A model generated the notes under the pieces. The model had not been told where the DNA came from, searched no databases, and saw only the letters and a list, made by a program, of their open reading frames with translations. Positions 35,071-42,845 of a stretch of 64,000 nt of DNA are shown in pieces (within the stretch, counting starts at the first letter, position 1; each line of letters opens with the position of its first letter). Position numbers and translations under genes: made by a program. The stretch lies in the NCBI RefSeq assembly GCF_044373315.1, contig NZ_JBILQK010000001.1, positions 86,730-150,729 of the forward strand. The letters are read 5' to 3'. Source of the DNA: JACDQM01 sp044373315 (GTDB lineage: Bacteria > Pseudomonadota > Gammaproteobacteria > Burkholderiales > Burkholderiaceae_C).

Positions 35071-36015
35071 ATGAGCACCGACAACCTCGACCTGCTGTCC
35101 GATCTGCTGAGCCAAGCCGGCATGCGCCGCCGCCTGCTGGGCCAGCACCGCGTGCCCAACAGGGCAGCGCTGCGCTTTCCCTGCGAGAAGAGCATCGGCC
35201 TGCACGTGGTGACGCAGGGCGAGGTGCACCTGCACGCGCCGGGCCTCGAAGCCCCCTTCGCCCTGCACACGGGCGATTTGGCCGTGATGGCACGCGGCTG
35301 CGAGCACTTCCTGACCCTGGGGCCGGCGGTGAGCGGCCTGCCCGTGCAAACCGTCGGCGCTGACGGCGACCTGGGCCCGGCCGAGCCGGGGTCGGCCTGC
35401 GTGATCAGCGGGGCCTATCAGTTGTGGAACGCACCGCTGCACCCTTTCTGGCGCGAGATGCCGGCCTGGTTCGTGCTGCAGGCCGACGAGCTACCCAAGC
35501 TCGGCCCCCTGGCCCTGACTGTTGGCCTGCTGACCGACGAGCTGCGCCAGCGCCAGCTGGGCGCCGAGACCGTGCTGAACGGACTGATGGACGTGGTGTT
35601 CACTTACCTGCTGCGCGAGATGCTGGCCCGCCACGCCCCCGCCCAGCACGGCTGGGCCCAGGCCGTGCGCGACCCGCAGGTGCGCCGCGCGTTGGCCTTG
35701 ATGCAGGGCGACCCGGCCCGCGCCTGGACGCTGGAATCACTGGCGCTGGAGGTCGGCCTATCGCGCACCGCGCTGGCCGAGCGCTTCCGCGAAGCCATGG
35801 GCGACACGCCCCTGGCTCATCTGCGCACGCTGCGCCTGCAGGCCGCCATGCGCCTGTTGAGCAGCACCGAGCAAACGCTGGAGCAAGTGGCCCAGGCCGT
35901 GGGCTACCAGGACGCCTTCAGCTTCAGCAAGGCCTTCAAACGCGAGGTCGGCCTTTCGCCGCGAGAGTTCCGACGCCACGACGAAGCTGATCGCGCTTTG
36001 GCTTACCGCTTCTAG
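35071..36015 (+). CDS. AraC-family regulator with cupin-type sensor domain
   Basis: A 314-residue protein: an N-terminal cupin_6-like domain (about 10-190) followed by the double AraC helix-turn-helix (about 210-305, with LTLESLALEVGLSRTALAERF and VAQAVGYQDAFSFSKAFKREVG). AraC proteins with this cupin type often regulate adjacent short-chain dehydrogenase genes, and the NmrA gene is directly divergent. The ligand is unknown. Confidence 0.9.
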   Translation: MSTDNLDLLSDLLSQAGMRRRLLGQHRVPNRAALRFPCEKSIGLHVVTQGEVHLHAPGLEAPFALHTGDLAVMARGCEHFLTLGPAVSGLPVQTVGADGDLGPAEPGSACVISGAYQLWNAPLHPFWREMPAWFVLQADELPKLGPLALTVGLLTDELRQRQLGAETVLNGLMDVVFTYLLREMLARHAPAQHGWAQAVRDPQVRRALALMQGDPARAWTLESLALEVGLSRTALAERFREAMGDTPLAHLRTLRLQAAMRLLSSTEQTLEQVAQAVGYQDAFSFSKAFKREVGLSPREFRRHDEADRALAYRF

Positions 36016-36320
36016 GCCGAGGCAGCTCCGCTTCAGCCCGGCACGCCAGCGCCGGCGCCCAGCAGCCATCCCTTTCGCCATGCCGCCCTTCCCCCGCTGT
36101 GCCAACGGCGCAGCAGCACGGGGACGCCATCGGCCAAGCGGTTTACCAGCCAAGGGGACTATCCCCGGGTCGTTGCCTTGCGTCATGCCCCAGGGGCTGT
36201 GCGCATGAAAGGCAAGCGGCGCGAAACCAGCGCATGTCTGGACGCACGACCTGAGATGCCCAAGGAAAAGCCCCGGACAGTCTCCCGTCCGGGGCTTGCG
36301 TTTGTCAGTGCTGTAGCGGC
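36016..36320. other. 305-bp intergenic region without a gene
   Basis: No supported coding sequence or RNA gene is seen between the AraC stop and the lpdA stop. The only clear element is the lpdA terminator at its right end. The short open frames here are codon-shadow frames. Confidence 0.6.
36259..36295 (-). terminator. Intrinsic terminator of the pyruvate dehydrogenase operon
   Basis: GCCCCGGAC at 36270-36278 pairs with 36287-36295 over an 8-base loop. On the minus strand it is followed by TTTTCCTT. It lies 26 bp after the lpdA stop, and probably ends the aceE-aceF-lpdA transcript. Confidence 0.75.
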
Positions 36321-38147
36321 TTACTTCCGCGCCGGCGGCACATCCGTGCAGGACCCGTGCGCCACCTCGGCCGCCATGCCGATGCTCTCGCCCAGCGTGG
36401 GGTGCGGATGGATGGTCTTGCCGATGTCCACCGCGTCGGCGCCCATCTCGATGGCCAGGGCGATCTCGCCGATCATGTCGCCCGCATGGGTGCCGACGAT
36501 GCCGCCGCCCAGGATCTTGCCGTGGCCATGGGCCTCAGGCGAGTCATCGAACAAGAGCTTGGTGAAGCCCTCATCGCGCCCATTGGCGATGGCGCGGCCT
36601 GAAGCCGCCCAGGGGAACAAGCCCTTCTTGACCTTGATGCCTTGGGCCTTGGCCTGCTCTTCGGTCAGGCCCACCCAGGCCACTTCGGGGTCGGTGTAGG
36701 CCACGCTAGGGATCACGCGCGCATCGAACTGGCTCTTGGCCAGTTCAGCATCGCCCAACAACTCGCCGGCGATGACCTCGGCCGCCACATGCGCCTCATG
36801 CACCGCCTTATGCGCCAGCATGGGCTGGCCGACGATGTCGCCGATGGCGAAGATGTGCAGCTGGCTGGTGCGCATCTGCACGTCCACATTGATGAAGCCG
36901 CGATCCGTCACCGCCACGCCGGCCTTGTCGGCGGCGATCTTCTTGCCATTGGGCGTGCGGCCCACGGCCTGAAGAACCAGGTCGTAGAGGCCCTCGCTCT
37001 TCGTGCCATCCAGGCCCTCGAACTGCACCTTGATGCCTTCGGGCGTGGCAGTGGCGCCCACCGTCTTGGTCTTCAACAGGATGTTGTCGAAGCGGTGCTT
37101 GTTCATCTTCTCCCAGACCTTGACCAGATCGCGGTCGGCGCCCTGCATCAGGCCGTCCATCATCTCGACCACGTCCAGGCGCGCGCCCAGTGTCGAATAG
37201 ACCGTGCCCATCTCCAGGCCGATGATGCCGCCGCCGATGATCAGCATCTTCTTGGGCGTGCCCTTCAGTTCGAGCGCACCGGTGCTGTCGACGATGCGCT
37301 CATCGTCGGGCAGGAAAGGCAGCCGCACCGCAGCCGAGCCGGCGGCGATGATGGCCTTCTTGAAACGCAGGGTCTGCGTCTTGCCGGTCTTGTCCTGCGA
37401 ACTGCCGGTGGTCTCTTCGATGCTCAAGTGATTGGCATCAAGGAAGGAGCCGTAGCCGCGCAGCACCGTCACCTTGCGCATCTTGGCCATGCCGGCCAGG
37501 CCGCCGGTGAGCTTGCCGATGACTTTCTCTTTGTGGCCACGCAGCTTGTCGATATTGACGCTGGGCGCGCCGAAGTCCACGCCCAGGTCCGCCATGTGCG
37601 AGACCTCGTCCATCACCGCCGCCACATGCAGCAGGGCCTTGGACGGGATGCAGCCCACGTTCAGGCACACGCCGCCCAGCGAGGCATAACGCTCCACCAG
37701 CACGACCTTCAGGCCCAGGTCGGCAGCGCGGAAGGCGGCCGAGTAACCGCCCGGGCCACCGCCCAGCACCAGCACATCGGCTTCAAGATCGGCACTGCCG
37801 GCATAGCTGGCCGCTTGTGTTGCAGCGGGCGCAGATGCAGCGACAGGTGCAGCAACAGCCGCTGGCGCGGGTGCAGGCGTGGGCGCTGCTGCGGGTGCGA
37901 CGGCCGCAGCCACTGATTCCAGCATCAGCAGCACCGAGCCCTGATTGACCTTGTCACCCAGGGCGACACGCAGTTCCTTGACCACACCGGCATGCGAGCT
38001 GGGGATCTCCATCGAGGCCTTGTCGCTCTCGACCGTCACCAGGCTCTGCTCGGCCTTGACGGTGTCGCCCGCCTTCACCAGCAGCTCGATGACCGCCACG
38101 TCCTTGACATCGCCGATGTCCGGCACTTTCACTTCGATGATTGCCAT
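36321..38147 (-). CDS. lpdA: Dihydrolipoyl dehydrogenase (E3) with N-terminal lipoyl domain
   Basis: A 608-residue fusion. Residues 1-78 are a lipoyl domain with the modified Lys43 (ESDKASM), then an Ala/Pro linker (80-115), then E3. The FAD loop is GGGPGG (129-134) and the redox pair is Cys161/Cys166 (GGVCLNVGCIPSK). The C-terminal HPHPTLGE gives the catalytic His-Glu. It reoxidises dihydrolipoamide with NAD+. A lipoyl domain on E3 is known in several betaproteobacteria. It is the last gene of aceE-aceF-lpdA, 111 bp after aceF. Confidence 0.97.
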   Translation of the reverse strand: MAIIEVKVPDIGDVKDVAVIELLVKAGDTVKAEQSLVTVESDKASMEIPSSHAGVVKELRVALGDKVNQGSVLLMLESVAAAVAPAAAPTPAPAPAAVAAPVAASAPAATQAASYAGSADLEADVLVLGGGPGGYSAAFRAADLGLKVVLVERYASLGGVCLNVGCIPSKALLHVAAVMDEVSHMADLGVDFGAPSVNIDKLRGHKEKVIGKLTGGLAGMAKMRKVTVLRGYGSFLDANHLSIEETTGSSQDKTGKTQTLRFKKAIIAAGSAAVRLPFLPDDERIVDSTGALELKGTPKKMLIIGGGIIGLEMGTVYSTLGARLDVVEMMDGLMQGADRDLVKVWEKMNKHRFDNILLKTKTVGATATPEGIKVQFEGLDGTKSEGLYDLVLQAVGRTPNGKKIAADKAGVAVTDRGFINVDVQMRTSQLHIFAIGDIVGQPMLAHKAVHEAHVAAEVIAGELLGDAELAKSQFDARVIPSVAYTDPEVAWVGLTEEQAKAQGIKVKKGLFPWAASGRAIANGRDEGFTKLLFDDSPEAHGHGKILGGGIVGTHAGDMIGEIALAIEMGADAVDIGKTIHPHPTLGESIGMAAEVAHGSCTDVPPARK

Positions 38148-38178
38148 GATGGGACATTCTCCAAATTCGTTAGCGCCA

Positions 38179-38252
38179 GCTCAGCCGGCGCCGGGCCGCC
38201 CCAAGGCGGCTGAGCGAACCCGCTTGGCGGGTGGTGGCGGTACCCCGCCACC
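38179..38252 (-). repeat. Three consecutive stem-loops between aceF and lpdA
   Basis: In 74 bp there are three stems: GCTCAGCC 38179-38186 with 38208-38215; CCCGC 38219-38223 with 38227-38231; and GGTGGCGG 38233-38240 with 38245-38252. They occupy most of the intercistronic gap, ending just before the aceF stop. They could set the relative yield of lpdA by processing or partial termination. Confidence 0.5.
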
Positions 38253-38258
38253 GGGTGC

Positions 38259-39956
38259 TCACAAAGCGATGCGACGGAAGTCCGCCAGCAACGATGCGAA
38301 ATAGACGTTGAAGCGGGCTGCGGAGGCGCCGTCGATCACGCGGTGATCCCAGCTCAAGCTGAGCGGCAAGATCAGGCGCGGCTGGAAGGCCTTGCCATCC
38401 CACACCGGCTCGGTGCTGCTCTTGCACACACCCATGATGGCCACCTCGGGCGCATTGATGATGGGCGTGAAGTACTTGCCGCCGATGCCACCCAGCGAGG
38501 AGATCGAGAAGCAGCCACCGCTCATATCGGCCGGGCTCAGCTTGCCGTCGCGGGCCTTCTTGGCCAGCTCGCTCATCTCCTGGCTGATCTGCAGGATGCC
38601 CTTCTTGTCGGCATCCTTGATCACCGGCACCACCAGACCGCTCGGCGTATCCGCCGCGAAACCGATGTGGAAGTAGTTCTTCAGCACCAGGGTGTCGCCA
38701 TCCAGGCTGGCATTGAACTCGGGGAACTTCTTCAAGGCAGCCACCGCCGCCTTGATCATGAAGGCCAGCATCGTCACCTTGACGCCGCTCTTCTCGTTCT
38801 CCTTGTTCAGCTGAACACGGAAGGCTTCCAACTCGGTGATGTCCGCATCGTCGTGGTTGGTGACGTGAGGGATGACCACCCAGTTGCGGTGCAGGTTGGC
38901 ACCGCTGATCTTCTTGATGCGCGAGAGCTCCTTGCGCTCGGTGGGGCCGAACTTCTCGAAGTCCACCTTGGGCCAGGGCAGCAGGCCGGGGAAGGCGCCG
39001 CCCGTGGCCGGTGCAGCCGCGGCGGCCGGCGCCGCGGCCTTCTGCGCGGCGGTCTGCTGGCCGCCGGCCATCACGGCCTTGACGAAGGCCTGCACGTCGG
39101 CTTCAGTGATGCGGCCCTTGGGGCCGGAGCCCTTGACCTCATCCAGCGGCACGCCGAGCACGCGGGCGAACTTGCGGATGCTGGGGCTGGCGTGCGGCAG
39201 TCGGCCTTTGGGCGCTGTCGGTTCATGCGCTGGCAGCGCGGCAGCAACAACAACAGCGGCAGCTGGGGCGGCAGGCGCCACAGCGGCGCTCGCCACAGGT
39301 GCCGGAGCCGGTCCAGCAGCAGCTGCGGCTGCGACGGCGGCTGGCGCTGCTGCAGCTGCCACACCTGCGGCCTCGACCACGGCGATCACGCTGCCCTTGG
39401 CCACCTTGTCGCCCAGCTTGACCTTCAGCTCTTTCAGCACACCGGCATGCGAGGACGGGATCTCCATCGAGGCCTTGTCGCTCTCGACGGTGATCAGGCT
39501 CTGCTCCAGCTTGATGGCATCGCCCACCTTGACCAGCAGCTCGATCACGGCCACTTCGTCGAAGTCGCCGATGTCGGGAACAGTGACCTCCACCAAGCTC
39601 GTACCGGCGCTCGTCGGTGCAGCCGCAAGGGCTGCTGCGGCCGGCGCTGCGCTTGCAGGCGCTGGAGCCACCGGCGCCGAGGCCGGCGCCGCAGCAGGAG
39701 CGGCAACGGCCGCTGCGCCCTCAGCTTCCAGCAGCAGCAGCAAGCTGCCCTGGCTGACCTTGTCGCCCAGCGCGACCTTGATTTCCTTCACCACGCCGGC
39801 GGCGCTGCTGGGAATCTCCATCGAGGCCTTGTCGCTCTCCACCGTCACCAGGCTCTGTTCGAGCTTGACGGTGTCGCCGACCTTGACCATCAACTCGATG
39901 ACCGCCACATCCGTGACGTCGCCGATGTCCGGAACCTTGACTTCTACCAATGCCAT
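38259..39956 (-). CDS. aceF: Dihydrolipoamide acetyltransferase, pyruvate dehydrogenase E2
   Basis: A 565-residue protein with two N-terminal lipoyl domains (lipoyl Lys43 and Lys161, both in ESDKASM), Ala/Pro-rich linkers, a peripheral subunit-binding domain at about 250-285 (HASPSIRKFARVLGV), and a C-terminal acetyltransferase domain with the catalytic DHRVIDG. It transfers acetyl groups to CoA and is the core of the complex. It lies 23 bp after aceE. The two lipoyl domains and the one in lpdA are close paralogues at DNA level. Confidence 0.97.
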   Translation of the reverse strand: MALVEVKVPDIGDVTDVAVIELMVKVGDTVKLEQSLVTVESDKASMEIPSSAAGVVKEIKVALGDKVSQGSLLLLLEAEGAAAVAAPAAAPASAPVAPAPASAAPAAAALAAAPTSAGTSLVEVTVPDIGDFDEVAVIELLVKVGDAIKLEQSLITVESDKASMEIPSSHAGVLKELKVKLGDKVAKGSVIAVVEAAGVAAAAAPAAVAAAAAAGPAPAPVASAAVAPAAPAAAVVVAAALPAHEPTAPKGRLPHASPSIRKFARVLGVPLDEVKGSGPKGRITEADVQAFVKAVMAGGQQTAAQKAAAPAAAAAPATGGAFPGLLPWPKVDFEKFGPTERKELSRIKKISGANLHRNWVVIPHVTNHDDADITELEAFRVQLNKENEKSGVKVTMLAFMIKAAVAALKKFPEFNASLDGDTLVLKNYFHIGFAADTPSGLVVPVIKDADKKGILQISQEMSELAKKARDGKLSPADMSGGCFSISSLGGIGGKYFTPIINAPEVAIMGVCKSSTEPVWDGKAFQPRLILPLSLSWDHRVIDGASAARFNVYFASLLADFRRIAL

Positions 39957-39979
39957 GTCTTGTCTCCGATTGGCGCCGA

Positions 39980-42688
39980 TCAGGCGTACAGCGGGTTGAT
40001 CTTGTTGGCGTTGATGCCGTACTTGGCAATCGCATCCGCCACAACCGTGGCCGGCAGCTTGCCCTCGTCAGCCAGCGACTTCAGCGCCGCGACGACGATG
40101 TAGTGGCGGTTGATCTCGAAGTGCTCACGCAGCTTGGAGCGGAAGTCCGAGCGGCCGAAGCCGTCAGTACCCAGCACCTTGTAGGAGCGGCCGGCCGGGA
40201 TGAAGGCGCGGATCTGCTCGGCGTAGTTCTTCATGTAGTCGGTCGACGCGATCACCGGGCCGCTGCTCTTGGACAGCTGCTGCGTCACGAAGGGCACGCA
40301 GGCCAGCTCGGTGGGATGCAGCAGGTTCCAGCGCTCGGCGTTCTGGCCGTCGCGCGCCAGCTCGTTGAAGCTGGGGCAGGACCAGACATTGGCGCCGACG
40401 CCCCATTCACTTTCCAGCAGTTGCTTGGCCGCCTGGCTCTCACGCAGGATGGTGCCCGAGCCCAGCAGGTTGACGCTCAAGGGGCCGGGCGAAGCCTCTT
40501 CCAGCAGGTACATGCCCTTGATGATCTGCGCCTCGGTGCCCGGCTTCAGGCCCGGCATCGCGTAGTTCTCGTTGAGCAGCGTGAGGTAGAAGAACACGTT
40601 CTCCTGGTCTTCCACCATGCGCTTCAGGCCGTGCTGCATGATCACCGCGACTTCGTGCGCGAAGCTGGGGTCGTAAGAGATGCAATTCGGGATGGTGCCG
40701 GCCAGGATGTGGCTGTGGCCGTCCTCATGCTGCAGGCCTTCGCCGTTCAGGGTGGTGCGTCCGGAAGTGCCGCCCAACAGGAAACCGCGCGCCTGCATAT
40801 CGCCCGCCGCCCAGGCCAGGTCGCCGATGCGCTGGAAGCCGAACATCGAGTAGTAGACGTAGAACGGGATCATCACGCGGTTGTTCGTCGAGTACGACGT
40901 TGCCGCGGCGATCCACGAGGCCATGCCGCCCGCCTCGTTGATGCCTTCCTGCAGGATCTGGCCGGCCTTGTCCTCGCGGTAATACATCACCTGGTCCTTG
41001 TCGACCGGGGTGTAGAGCTGACCCTTGGGGTTGTAGATGCCGATCTGGCGGAACAGGCCTTCCATGCCGAAGGTGCGCGCCTCGTCGACCAGGATGGGCA
41101 CGACGCGCGGGCCCAGATCCTTGTCGCGCAGCAGCTGGGTCAGGAAGCGCACATAGGCCTGGGTGGTGGAGATCTCACGGCCTTCCGCGGTCGGCTCCAA
41201 CACGGCCTTGAAGGTATCCAGCGGCGGCACCGTGAAGGTTTCATCGGCCTTGACACGGCGCTTGGGCAGATAGCCGCCCAAGGCCTGGCGGCGCTCGTGC
41301 AGATAGCGCATCTCGGGCGTGTCGTCGGCCGGCTTGTAGTAAGGCAGCTTGGGCAGCTCGCTGTCGGGGATGGGGATGCCGAAACGGTCGCGGATGTACT
41401 TGATGTCCTCGTCCGTCAGCTTCTTGGTCTGGTGGACGGTGTTCTTGCCCTCGCCGGCCTTGCCCATGCCATAGCCCTTGACGGTCTTGACCAGCAGCAG
41501 GGTCGGTTGGCCCGTGGTGTTGTGGTGGGCCTTGTGGAAGGCGGCAAAGACCTTCTCGGGCTGGTGGCCACCGCGGCGCAGCTCGAAGATCTCGTCGTCG
41601 CTCATGTGCTCCACCAGCTTGGCGGTCTCGGGGTACTTGCCGAAGAAATGCTTGCGGACATAGGCGCCGTCATTGGCCTTCATGGCCTGGTAGTCGCCAT
41701 CCACGGTTTCCATCATGAGTTGCTTCAGCTTGCCGCTCTTGTCGCGCGCCAGCAGCTCGTCCCAGCCCTTGCCCCAGATCAGCTTGATGACGTTCCAGCC
41801 GCTGCCGCGGAACTCGCCTTCCAGCTCCTGGATGATCTTGCCGTTGCCGCGCACCGGGCCGTCCAGGCGCTGCAGATTGCAGTTGATGACGAAGACCAGG
41901 TTGTCCAGGCCCTCGCGCGCGGCCAGGCCGATCGCGCCCAGGCTTTCCGGCTCGTCCATCTCGCCGTCGCCCATGAAGGCCCAGACCTTGCGGTTGGCGG
42001 TATCGGCAATGCCGCGGGCGTGCAGGTACTTCAGGAAGCGCGCCTGGTAGATCGCCATCAAGGGGCCCAGACCCATCGAGACGGTCGGGAACTGCCAAAA
42101 CTCGGGCATCAGCTTGGGGTGCGGGTAGCTGGACAGGCCCTTGCCGTCCACTTCCTGGCGGAAGCTGTCAAGCTGGGCCTCGCTCAGGCGGCCTTCCAGG
42201 AAAGCGCGGGCATAGATGCCGGGCGAGCTGTGGCCCTGGATATAGAGCAGATCGCCGCCGTGGTTCTCACTCTCGGCATGCCAGAAATGGTTGAAGCCCG
42301 CACCCAGCATCGAGGCCAGCGAGGCAAACGAACCGATGTGGCCACCCAGATCGCCACCATCCGCCGGATTCAGGCGATTGGCGCGCACGACCATGGCCAT
42401 CGCGTTCCAGCGCATATAGGCGCGCAGGCGCTTCTCGATGGCGATATTGCCGGGGCAATGCGCTTCCTGGTCGGCCGGGATGGTGTTGACGTAAGCCGTG
42501 TTGGCCGAGAACGGCACATCGATGCCGGCTTGGCGGGCATGGTCGATCAGCGATTCGAGCAGGAAGTGGGCACGCTCGCCCCCCTCCTCGCCGATCACGG
42601 CGGACAGTGCGTCCAACCATTCCTTGGTTTCGAGGGCGTCAGTGTCATTGGCGGCTGCGCCAAGAGTGGACTGGGGCTGGGCGGACAT
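39980..42688 (-). CDS. aceE: Pyruvate dehydrogenase E1, homodimeric type
   Basis: A 902-residue thiamine-diphosphate enzyme of the homodimeric AceE type. The TPP-binding motif begins GDGEMDEPES at about residue 238 and ends with the downstream Asn. It decarboxylates pyruvate and transfers the acetyl group to the E2 lipoyl arm. The ATG at 42688 has an AGGAGACGAG ribosome site; the longer frame upstream overlaps the divergent kinase gene. It heads the operon and probably shares its promoter region with the divergent two-component genes. Confidence 0.98.
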   Translation of the reverse strand: MSAQPQSTLGAAANDTDALETKEWLDALSAVIGEEGGERAHFLLESLIDHARQAGIDVPFSANTAYVNTIPADQEAHCPGNIAIEKRLRAYMRWNAMAMVVRANRLNPADGGDLGGHIGSFASLASMLGAGFNHFWHAESENHGGDLLYIQGHSSPGIYARAFLEGRLSEAQLDSFRQEVDGKGLSSYPHPKLMPEFWQFPTVSMGLGPLMAIYQARFLKYLHARGIADTANRKVWAFMGDGEMDEPESLGAIGLAAREGLDNLVFVINCNLQRLDGPVRGNGKIIQELEGEFRGSGWNVIKLIWGKGWDELLARDKSGKLKQLMMETVDGDYQAMKANDGAYVRKHFFGKYPETAKLVEHMSDDEIFELRRGGHQPEKVFAAFHKAHHNTTGQPTLLLVKTVKGYGMGKAGEGKNTVHQTKKLTDEDIKYIRDRFGIPIPDSELPKLPYYKPADDTPEMRYLHERRQALGGYLPKRRVKADETFTVPPLDTFKAVLEPTAEGREISTTQAYVRFLTQLLRDKDLGPRVVPILVDEARTFGMEGLFRQIGIYNPKGQLYTPVDKDQVMYYREDKAGQILQEGINEAGGMASWIAAATSYSTNNRVMIPFYVYYSMFGFQRIGDLAWAAGDMQARGFLLGGTSGRTTLNGEGLQHEDGHSHILAGTIPNCISYDPSFAHEVAVIMQHGLKRMVEDQENVFFYLTLLNENYAMPGLKPGTEAQIIKGMYLLEEASPGPLSVNLLGSGTILRESQAAKQLLESEWGVGANVWSCPSFNELARDGQNAERWNLLHPTELACVPFVTQQLSKSSGPVIASTDYMKNYAEQIRAFIPAGRSYKVLGTDGFGRSDFRSKLREHFEINRHYIVVAALKSLADEGKLPATVVADAIAKYGINANKINPLYA

Positions 42689-42770
42689 GTCTCGTCTCCT
42701 AAAAAGGCCGTTGCCAGGGTCATTTTTTGCGAAGTGTCGCACAAGAATTCGGCAATTCCAAATAGCGCGA

Positions 42771-42783
42771 ATGTGTTTCACAT
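42771..42783. promoter_or_regulatory. Candidate operator between aceE and the sensor kinase
   Basis: ATGTG-TTT-CACAT is a 13-bp perfect dyad in the unusually AT-rich 157-bp divergent region. It is 83 bp before the aceE start and 63 bp before the kinase start. It is not a good CRP site. A regulator that controls both directions is plausible. Confidence 0.4.
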
Positions 42784-42845
42784 CGTGATATTTTGAGGAA
42801 TCCAGCACCGGCCGGGCAGCTTCCCGATCACCGGATAATCGCCCC

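Noticed and set aside
38872..39999. Ala/Thr/Ser-rich open frame opposite aceF that looks like a secreted low-complexity protein
   Set aside because: It is the reverse reading of the Ala/Pro linkers and lipoyl domains of aceF.
39950..42796. 948-codon open frame opposite aceE
   Set aside because: It is a shadow of aceE on the other strand; His/Gln/Ala-rich with no domain pattern. Such frames are common in G+C-rich DNA.
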